Positions 1 to 5,259 of a DNA stretch of 5,259 bases are shown in pieces; position 1 is the first letter of the stretch; every line of letters starts with the position of its first letter. The position numbers and the translations under genes are program-made. The notes below the pieces were generated by a model, which was not told the DNA's origin, did no database searches, and saw nothing but the letters and a program-made list of their open reading frames with translations. Source of the stretch: Tannerella sp. (GTDB lineage Bacteria > Bacteroidota > Bacteroidia > Bacteroidales > Tannerellaceae). The DNA is taken from positions 1 through 5,259 of the forward strand of contig JAISWC010000077.1 in NCBI GenBank assembly GCA_031271245.1, in the 5' to 3' direction.

Positions 1-1343
1 ACCGTAAAGACCTTGATGAATGGTGGGTCAAGACTTTTACCGACTGGGTCGTTGATTATGGTATCGACGGCTATCGTTTGGATGTCAATATTTACCGTCC
101 CGACCTGTGGAAACGCATCAAACAGAACGCTGCCGCCGCCGGTCATCCGATTGTGGTTTTCAACGAGGCATGGGTGCACAGCGAGGGCGCCGGCGATTTC
201 CTGCAACGCATGATAACGCTTTCCGACCAGCGAAAAGGCCCGGACATGAACGTGTTGCTGCACCGGGATGTGGCGAAGTTTTATCAACAGTTCGACTATT
301 TCCGTATTATCGAGGTCGGTATCCAGTATATGGACCATAGCCGCGATTATGGCTATCTTGACGTGAAACCGTTTTTGGACGCCGCTATTTACGGATATTA
401 CGATTCCAGTCCGAAAGGCGCCCTGCAACTGACCCTGCTCAATGCGCCCGCCCAGCCGACGCCCGAAAAACAGTACCCCCAACGCCTGCTTATCGAAGGC
501 GTAAATCCCGGCAAGGTAATCAGGAATGTCAGCATCCGTCCGCTCGGATGGACTTTGCGATATAACTTCGGAATACAAGGCTCGTTACTCGCAGGATTCA
601 CAGGCAGTTCCCGTTACGAAATGGAAATCACGCCGTTTGTCCCCGATCGATTGCTCTATTCCACACAACTGTCAAGTCACGACGACGGCTGGGAAGGTTC
701 TCCGTTAGACAAAAATCCTTACGTCGCCGAAGGCAGTCGTTCGATGTTCGGATACAGTTGCCTGTTTACGCCGTCGATACCGCTGTTTATGAGCGGCGAA
801 GAGTTTAATGCCGATTATGTCCCGTTGCCCTCGCACACGCCCGACCTCTATGGAAAAGGCGAACCGGGCAAAGGGCGCTGGCTCTACGCTTCGATGATTG
901 ACTGGGAACAGCTGAAACAGCCGTCGAAACGGGATATGCTCGACGATGTGACGCGGATGATCGCCATCCGCAAAGCCGACGCCGACCTTTTCCGTCCGCT
1001 GACCTCCGACAAAAAACCGCCTTTGAAAGCGGTGGCGTTGCAGACGACAGGCATTGACAAGGATTCAATACCTGTGCCTTACATGCTGTATAACGACCGT
1101 AAAGCCATTGTCGTCTGCGGCAACACCACGGACAGGACGGTCAAGGGCGTTCTGAATATTTCGCTGGCAGGCACGCCGCTCGAAAATGCAACGCAACTTC
1201 AAATTACCGACCTCTGGAACGGCGGTAAAGCCAAACGGATCAAAGCCGCCGATTTGCAAAAGTTTCCTGTTGTCATGAAACCCGACAAAATCAAACGCGG
1301 CGGAGTGGCGGTACTGAAAATCGAGCCTGTTCCGGTTAACTAA
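1..1343 (+). CDS. GH13 (alpha-amylase superfamily) glycoside hydrolase, 5'-truncated
   Basis: This is the C-terminal 446 codons of a retaining alpha-glucan-type hydrolase or transglycosylase; the reading frame (first full codon at base 3) is open to the left edge, so the true start and any signal peptide lie outside. GH13 region II is visible as GIDGYRLDV with nucleophile Asp27 (fragment numbering, bases 81-83). Region III is VVFNEAW with acid/base Glu55, and region IV is SSHDDGW with His226-Asp227. All catalytic residues are intact. Roughly the last 100 residues, after an IAIRKADADLF segment typical of the end of the barrel, look like the usual C-terminal beta-sandwich. The stretch between Glu55 and His226 is long and contains a beta-rich part around residues 160-215. 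The stop at 1341-1343 is 40 bp before the next gene. Substrate cannot be assigned: maltooligosaccharide, glucan or another alpha-glucoside are all possible. Family assignment is strong, specificity unknown. Confidence 0.93.
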   Translation, partial: RKDLDEWWVKTFTDWVVDYGIDGYRLDVNIYRPDLWKRIKQNAAAAGHPIVVFNEAWVHSEGAGDFLQRMITLSDQRKGPDMNVLLHRDVAKFYQQFDYFRIIEVGIQYMDHSRDYGYLDVKPFLDAAIYGYYDSSPKGALQLTLLNAPAQPTPEKQYPQRLLIEGVNPGKVIRNVSIRPLGWTLRYNFGIQGSLLAGFTGSSRYEMEITPFVPDRLLYSTQLSSHDDGWEGSPLDKNPYVAEGSRSMFGYSCLFTPSIPLFMSGEEFNADYVPLPSHTPDLYGKGEPGKGRWLYASMIDWEQLKQPSKRDMLDDVTRMIAIRKADADLFRPLTSDKKPPLKAVALQTTGIDKDSIPVPYMLYNDRKAIVVCGNTTDRTVKGVLNISLAGTPLENATQLQITDLWNGGKAKRIKAADLQKFPVVMKPDKIKRGGVAVLKIEPVPVN

Positions 1344-1383
1344 TTACAAGGATGAAAAGCGTATTTTCAATTTCTACATCCAC
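1344..1383 (+). other. 40-bp intergenic gap, no promoter or terminator seen
   Basis: The gap between the GH13 stop and the HzsA-like start is moderately A+T-rich. I see no inverted repeat followed by T residues, and no clear Bacteroidota -7 element (TAnnTTTG). An AAGGA at 1348-1352 is about 31 bases upstream of the ATG at 1384, too far to serve it. The same AAGGA abuts the ATG of an 11-codon open frame (1352-1387) whose TGA overlaps the ATG of the next gene as ATGA. The gap is most simply an intra-operon spacer. Confidence 0.5.
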
Positions 1384-4014
1384 ATGAAACTAAAATGGAT
1401 CATATTGCTCACGTTTTCATTCGGAGCAACTATCAGTCACGGACAGCCCGACACAAACCGGCTTGCAGACTTCCGGCAATCCGCCGATTCGCTCATGTAT
1501 GGCGTCGACAGGATTGTTTTTGCAGTGCGTCCGAGTGGTCTTGACGAGCACTGGTATGCCAATTTCGGATACTATGCCGACGACAGCTACTACGGGCAAA
1601 ATAACGGATCGCTTTTAACTATTCAGGATGCAAACGTTTGCCGGATGACGCCCAATCCGACGACCGATTACCGTCATTTCAGTAATCGTACAGTGAATTA
1701 CGTTACCGGCGGACGTTCGCGGCTGTTTCCCCATATCGGCGGAAAACTTTGCGTTTACAATGTCCATACCCAAACCGTCGAGGTCATACTCAGCGATTCC
1801 ACCGGTTCGATACGCGACCCGCAAGTTCACTACGCAGGCGAGAAAATTCTTTTCGCATACTGTCCGTCGGGCAAAGAGCATTATCATCTCTACGAAATCA
1901 ATATCGACGGGTCGGGTCTGCGGCAACTTACCGACGGCGACTGCGACGATATCGAACCGACATACACCTCCGAAGGCAAAATAGTGTTCGTCTCCAGCAG
2001 AGCAAACCGCTGGGTACAATGCTGGAATACTCCGGTAGCGATCCTGTATGGCTGTGATGCCGACGGTAAAAACATTCACGCCCTTTCGGGAAACGTCGAA
2101 CACGACAACACTCCCTGGCCCCTTCCCGACGGCAGGATTTTGTATATGCGGTGGGAATATGTCGACCGCTCGCAAGTGCATTATCATCACCTCTGGACCA
2201 TGAATCCCGACGGTACGCGGCAATCGGTATTTTACGGAAATATGCATCCCGGCACGGTGTTTATTGACGCCAAGCCCGTTCCCGGCAGCCGGAAAATCGT
2301 CGCATCGTTTTCGCCCTGGCACGGACTTACCGAACATGCCGGCTTCATCGGACTGATTGATCCGCGACTGGGGCCTGATGACCAAAAAGCGGCTGTAACC
2401 GTTTCGGAACGGGCAGAATACAGGGATCCGTGGGCATTTTCCGAAAACGCTTTCCTTGCCGCCAAAGGCGCTCAGATGATTCTGATGGACGGGAAAGGAG
2501 AGGAACAGACGTTGTTCGAACTGCCCGACGAATGGAAAAACCGCCAGTTGCTGCTTCACGAGCCTCGTCCGGTAATCAGGCGAACTCCGGAGGATAACAT
2601 CGCTTCGACCGTGAAATCCGGTGATCCCAATGGACGTCTGATGCTGATGAACGTTTACGCCGGCCGGAATATGGACGGCGTCGAACCGGGCGAGATCAAA
2701 AAACTGCTGATACTGGAAACGCTACCCAAACCCATCAATTTTACCGGCGGAATGGAACCGCTGACCTACGGCGGTTCGTTCACGCTGGAACGGATTTTCG
2801 GTACGGTGCCTGTCGAAGAGGACGGTTCGGCGCATTTCGAGTTGCCCGCCATGCGCAGTTTCTTCTTTGTGGCGCTCGACGAAAACGACCGTGCGGTGAA
2901 ACGTATGCAGTCGTTCGTGTCGGTCATGCCGGGCGAACTGACTTCCTGCATCGGCTGTCACGAACAGCGAACGGAAACGCCCGACAACATCATACGCAAT
3001 CCCATCGCGGTGCGGCGAGCGCCCAGTCCGGTAACCGTCATTGCCGACTTCCGGGGAATGGACGGCGCCGGCAACCGTTTGGCGCAATCGACCGGCATTC
3101 CCGATGTGATTGATTTTCCGCGCGACGTACAGCCCGTTCTCGACGCTCGCTGCGTCCGGTGCCACCATCCGGAAAAACGGAATGGAGGCGTTTCGCTGGT
3201 CGGCGACAGAACGCCACTGTATTCGATAAGTTATTACACCCTCATCGCCAAAAACCTTGTTGCCGACGGGCGGAATTTGCCGAAAAGCAACTATCCGCCC
3301 CGTGCTCTCGGCAGCGGCGGCAGCCGTTTGCTCGACTTCTGCGACGGCTCGCACCACGACGCCAAACTCAGCGAACGCGAACAGACCATCGTCCGGCTCT
3401 GGTGCGAAACCGGCGCCGCCTATCCCGGCACCTATACGGCGCTGGGCAGTGGAATGGTCGGAGGATATGCACAAAACCGCCTTGACCGTCAGGATTTGCA
3501 ATGGAACGAGGTCAAAGAAATGGGAGAAGTCCTGACGCAGCACTGCGCGGCCTGTCACACCGGAAAACAGGAGTTGCCGCTTTCGCCTTCGCACGAAATC
3601 GGTGGACCTCCATGGGACAACATGCATCCGGATGATGTCCGCCGGAAATTCTCACGACAGTTGCTCTACAATCTCACACATCCCGAAAAATCAACGCTGT
3701 TGCTGGCTCCGCTGGCCAAATCGGCGGGAGGATACGAATCCTGCGGCAAAGCCTTATTCAGGGACACAAACGACCCGCGTTACAGGAAGGTTTTAAAAGG
3801 GATCGAACGAACGAAACAGCATCTCGACCAAATCAAACGTTTCGATATGCCCGGCTTTGTCCCGCGTCCCGAATATATCCGCGAAATGCAGAAGTACGGC
3901 GTACTTTCGCCCAAAGCCAAACCGTCGGATGTAACAGACATTTACAGCCTGGAACAGCAATATTGGCTGTCACAGTGGTACAATCCGAAAAATTTATTTG
4001 TTGAAAGGAAATAG
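1384..4014 (+). CDS. Exported HzsA-related triheme cytochrome c protein with PD40/TolB-like propeller
   Basis: This complete 876-residue protein starts at ATG 1384, with no in-frame ATG between it and the GH13 stop. Residues 1-20 form a signal peptide (KLK, then hydrophobic WIILLTFSFGA, likely cleaved near Gly20-Gln21). Residues about 140-330 hold PD40/TolB-like propeller repeats (LYEINIDGSGLRQLTDG, then DIEPTYTSEGKIVFVSSR, then LWTMNPDGT). The segments GLDEHWYANFGYY and RWEYVDRSQVHYHHLW match what I recall of proteins related to the alpha subunit of hydrazine synthase. Three c-type haem motifs follow: CIGCH 522-526, CVRCH 590-594 and CAACH 721-725. SHHDAKL at 656-662 could supply the distal His of the second haem. 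Residues 790-840 (including IKRFDMPGF) form a conserved-looking tail. It is probably periplasmic or outer-membrane associated. Its redox substrate is unknown, and I infer it is not a hydrazine synthase. The next gene starts 3 bp downstream, so the two are probably cotranscribed. Confidence 0.88.
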   Translation: MKLKWIILLTFSFGATISHGQPDTNRLADFRQSADSLMYGVDRIVFAVRPSGLDEHWYANFGYYADDSYYGQNNGSLLTIQDANVCRMTPNPTTDYRHFSNRTVNYVTGGRSRLFPHIGGKLCVYNVHTQTVEVILSDSTGSIRDPQVHYAGEKILFAYCPSGKEHYHLYEINIDGSGLRQLTDGDCDDIEPTYTSEGKIVFVSSRANRWVQCWNTPVAILYGCDADGKNIHALSGNVEHDNTPWPLPDGRILYMRWEYVDRSQVHYHHLWTMNPDGTRQSVFYGNMHPGTVFIDAKPVPGSRKIVASFSPWHGLTEHAGFIGLIDPRLGPDDQKAAVTVSERAEYRDPWAFSENAFLAAKGAQMILMDGKGEEQTLFELPDEWKNRQLLLHEPRPVIRRTPEDNIASTVKSGDPNGRLMLMNVYAGRNMDGVEPGEIKKLLILETLPKPINFTGGMEPLTYGGSFTLERIFGTVPVEEDGSAHFELPAMRSFFFVALDENDRAVKRMQSFVSVMPGELTSCIGCHEQRTETPDNIIRNPIAVRRAPSPVTVIADFRGMDGAGNRLAQSTGIPDVIDFPRDVQPVLDARCVRCHHPEKRNGGVSLVGDRTPLYSISYYTLIAKNLVADGRNLPKSNYPPRALGSGGSRLLDFCDGSHHDAKLSEREQTIVRLWCETGAAYPGTYTALGSGMVGGYAQNRLDRQDLQWNEVKEMGEVLTQHCAACHTGKQELPLSPSHEIGGPPWDNMHPDDVRRKFSRQLLYNLTHPEKSTLLLAPLAKSAGGYESCGKALFRDTNDPRYRKVLKGIERTKQHLDQIKRFDMPGFVPRPEYIREMQKYGVLSPKAKPSDVTDIYSLEQQYWLSQWYNPKNLFVERK
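4004..4010 (+). promoter_or_regulatory. Ribosome binding site for the SGNH hydrolase gene
   Basis: AAAGGAA ends seven bases before the ATG at 4018 and lies inside the last codons of the preceding gene. It is the only well-placed Shine-Dalgarno-like sequence among the three gene starts visible here. It supports the 4018 start, and it suggests that translation of the SGNH gene is coupled to termination of the HzsA-like gene at 4012-4014. Confidence 0.55.
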
Positions 4015-4017
4015 ATA

Positions 4018-4755
4018 ATGAGAACCATAATATGTTTGTTTTGCTGTTTTTGCTGTTTGCCGCTTCGTGCGCAGATGGCCGAAAGAGAAACCTATCTGAA
4101 CGATATTAAATCGGAACTGGTGAAACAATGGCCCGGAAACAGGACGGTCAACTTCGTATTTCACGGTCACAGCGTGCCTTCGGGATATTTCAAAACGCCG
4201 GATGTCAAGACACTGCAATCTTATCCGTATTTAGTATTGCAGACAGTGAAAGACGCCTATCCTTACGCCGTGGTTAACAGCATAACTACGGCTATCGGCG
4301 GCGAAAATTCCGAACAGGGCGCCGCGCGTTTTTGTCGGGAAGTACTTGCTCACCGTCCGGATGTGCTGTTTATTGACTATGCGCTGAACGACCGCGGAAT
4401 AGGCCTCGAACGCGCCCGGACGGCATGGGAAAAGATGATTGAAACGGCGATCCGCAACAGTGTCAAGGTCATCCTGCTGACGGCCACGCCCGACACTTCG
4501 GTCAATATTCTCAACGAACAGTCGTCGCTTGCGCTGCATTCGCAACAGATACGCGAACTGGCAGAGAAGTATCACACGGGACTTGTGGACAGCTATGCCG
4601 CGTTTCGGGAGAAGAAGAAAAACGGCGAAGACACAGTCGATTACATGAGCCAAATCAACCATCCGAACGAGAAAGGACACGGCGTGGTTCGCGACCTGAT
4701 TGTCCGCTGGCTGATCAATGATGCAGATATAAAGATGATAAATAATGATAAATAA
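4018..4755 (+). CDS. Exported SGNH/GDSL-type hydrolase, probable carbohydrate esterase
   Basis: This is a complete 245-residue protein. Residues 1-18 are a short signal peptide (MRTII, Cys-rich core, LPLRA) with probable cleavage after Ala18. The core matches an SGNH esterase. Block I is VFHGHSVPSG with nucleophile Ser52. A Gly at 94-95 (AIGGEN) would be the block II oxyanion residue. Block III is DYALND with Asn124, and block V is SQINHPNEKGH with catalytic His215. Block I has GHS rather than GDS, block III has Ala for the usual Gly, and the position three before His215 is Gln instead of Asp, so a Ser-His dyad or another acid is implied. Length is normal for a single-domain family member. 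Between glycoside hydrolase genes, it most plausibly removes acetyl or other acyl groups from a glycan. The substrate is not readable from sequence. The start is supported by AAAGGAA upstream; the stop is 8 bp before the next gene. Confidence 0.88.
   Translation: MRTIICLFCCFCCLPLRAQMAERETYLNDIKSELVKQWPGNRTVNFVFHGHSVPSGYFKTPDVKTLQSYPYLVLQTVKDAYPYAVVNSITTAIGGENSEQGAARFCREVLAHRPDVLFIDYALNDRGIGLERARTAWEKMIETAIRNSVKVILLTATPDTSVNILNEQSSLALHSQQIRELAEKYHTGLVDSYAAFREKKKNGEDTVDYMSQINHPNEKGHGVVRDLIVRWLINDADIKMINNDK
4039..4056 (+). repeat. Perfect in-frame 9-bp tandem duplication in the signal peptide
   Basis: TTTTGCTGT occurs twice head to tail. It is in frame with the SGNH gene and encodes Phe-Cys-Cys twice (residues 8-13), forming most of the hydrophobic core of the signal peptide. 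Gain or loss of a unit would lengthen or shorten this core by three residues without breaking the gene. Confidence 0.8.
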
Positions 4756-4756
4756 T
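4735..4756 (+). repeat. 10-bp tandem duplication at the end of the SGNH gene
   Basis: ATGATAAATA is repeated perfectly twice (4735-4744 and 4745-4754), followed by two further matching bases. The two copies encode the last residues MINNDK and create the TAA stop at 4753-4755. Because the unit is not a multiple of three, a change in copy number would shift the frame, alter the C-terminus and change the spacing or overlap with the gene starting at 4764. Confidence 0.8.
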
Positions 4757-4763
4757 CCAACAT

Positions 4764-5259
4764 ATGAAAAGAGTATTTTTAAGAACATCCGTCCTGGCAG
4801 TTGCCGCCATGCTGCTGGTTATGGGATGCAAAGACAGACTGGCGGAAGAGTTTGCCAATCCTCCCACCGACCAGCGCGTTGGCTGTTACTGGTACTGGAT
4901 TGACGATACCATCACCCGGGAAGGCGTAATTGCCGACCTTCAGGCGATGAAAAAAGCCGGAATCACGCGCGCTTACATCGGATTGACCGGCGGCGGAAAG
5001 GACGTGAAATTCATGTCCGAACAGTGGTGGGAACTCATTCACACTGCGCTGAAAACCGCTACCGACCTCGATATCGAAATCGGCATGTTCAACTGTCCGG
5101 GCTGGTCGCAATCCGGTGGACCGTGGATTAAACCCTCGCAATCGATGCGTTATCTTACGTCGATTCAACGCATGGTTACAGGCCCCAAAAAGATTTCGGA
5201 AAAACTTATGTTCTCAGACAAACAAATAACCGACGTAAACAAACTGGCCTGGGGCAACG
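4764..5259 (+). CDS. GH106-type (alpha-L-rhamnosidase-like) lipoprotein, 3'-truncated
   Basis: The first 165 codons are present and the frame is open at the right edge. The start at ATG 4764 gives a clear lipoprotein signal: MKR, a hydrophobic stretch, then LVMGC with the lipidated Cys at residue 22. Lys-Asp follow the Cys; charged residues after it resemble surface-export signals of Bacteroidota lipoproteins, so surface display is possible. Residues 30-135 match the N-terminal part of GH106-like proteins as I know them: FANPP, YWYWIDDTITREGV, DLQAMKKAGI, then FNCPGWSQSGGPWIKPS. Characterised GH106 members are inverting alpha-L-rhamnosidases, usually about 800-1,100 residues long; the catalytic glutamates would lie beyond this window. 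The gene starts 8 bp after the SGNH stop with no Shine-Dalgarno sequence, as is common in Bacteroidota. Family assignment is good; rhamnose specificity is inferred and many family members are uncharacterised. Confidence 0.85.
   Translation, partial: MKRVFLRTSVLAVAAMLLVMGCKDRLAEEFANPPTDQRVGCYWYWIDDTITREGVIADLQAMKKAGITRAYIGLTGGGKDVKFMSEQWWELIHTALKTATDLDIEIGMFNCPGWSQSGGPWIKPSQSMRYLTSIQRMVTGPKKISEKLMFSDKQITDVNKLAWGN

Noticed and set aside
78..1343. A start codon for the GH13 gene at 78
   Set aside because: The codon at 78 is TTG, coding Leu in the conserved GYRLDV motif. The same frame is open to the left edge with matching GH13 sequence, so the gene is truncated by the window and does not start here.
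1344..1383. Internal promoter or terminator between the GH13 and HzsA-like genes
   Set aside because: No hairpin with a T-tract and no convincing -33/-7 pair could be found in 40 bases.
1615..2559. 314-codon antisense open frame
   Set aside because: It lies wholly opposite the HzsA-like coding sequence, has no recognisable domain, and is explained by the codon bias of the real gene.
2722..3627. 301-codon antisense open frame
   Set aside because: It is opposite the haem-bearing half of the HzsA-like gene, its translation is rich in Arg and His without family motifs, and it is a shadow of the + strand gene.
1384..4014. Assignment as a true hydrazine synthase subunit of an anammox organism
   Set aside because: The Tyr expected after the first CXXCH is missing, a third haem motif is present, no beta or gamma subunit gene is adjacent, and the neighbours are carbohydrate enzymes of Bacteroidota type.
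4231..5168. Antisense open frames opposite the SGNH and GH106-like genes
   Set aside because: Both + strand frames carry signal peptides and family motifs, while the antisense products show none.
1..5259. CRISPR array, tRNA, rRNA, insertion sequence or attachment site
   Set aside because: Almost all of the window is coding with short gaps. No regularly spaced repeats, transposase motifs, terminal inverted repeats or structural RNA patterns were seen.

Overview
The window looks like part of a carbohydrate-degradation gene cluster from a member of the Bacteroidota (Bacteroidales-like). Four genes lie on the + strand. Each gap is short (40, 3 and 8 bp), with no terminator or promoter visible between them, so they are best read as one transcription unit running through both window edges. 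The lineage call is an inference. It rests on a GH106-type lipoprotein, weak or absent Shine-Dalgarno sequences at two of three visible starts, lipoprotein-style export and roughly balanced base composition. No taxonomic marker gene is present.

Layout: (1) 1-1343 is the C-terminal part of a GH13 (alpha-amylase superfamily) enzyme with catalytic Asp, Glu and His-Asp all present. (2) 1384-4014 encodes a complete 876-residue exported protein. It has a TolB/PD40-type beta-propeller N-terminal half, a hydrazine-synthase-alpha (HzsA)-like middle, and three CXXCH c-type haem motifs in the C-terminal half. (3) 4018-4755 encodes a complete 245-residue exported SGNH/GDSL hydrolase, probably a carbohydrate esterase. 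(4) 4764-5259 is the N-terminal part of a lipoprotein of the GH106 (alpha-L-rhamnosidase-like) type, cut by the right edge.

The GH13, the SGNH esterase and the GH106-like enzyme fit together as backbone-cleaving, deacylating and rhamnose-releasing activities on a complex glycan. The odd partner is the HzsA-like multihaem protein, which sits in the middle of the cluster. A direct hydrazine-synthase role is unlikely: the haem-ligand tyrosine I recall from HzsA is absent, a third haem site is present, and no other hydrazine synthase subunit is seen. A periplasmic or surface redox step linked to glycan use is the main open hypothesis.

Smaller observations are two perfect short tandem duplications at the two ends of the SGNH gene (one in its signal peptide, one making its stop codon), and an 11-codon mini-ORF in the only sizeable intergenic gap whose start resembles the start of the fourth gene.
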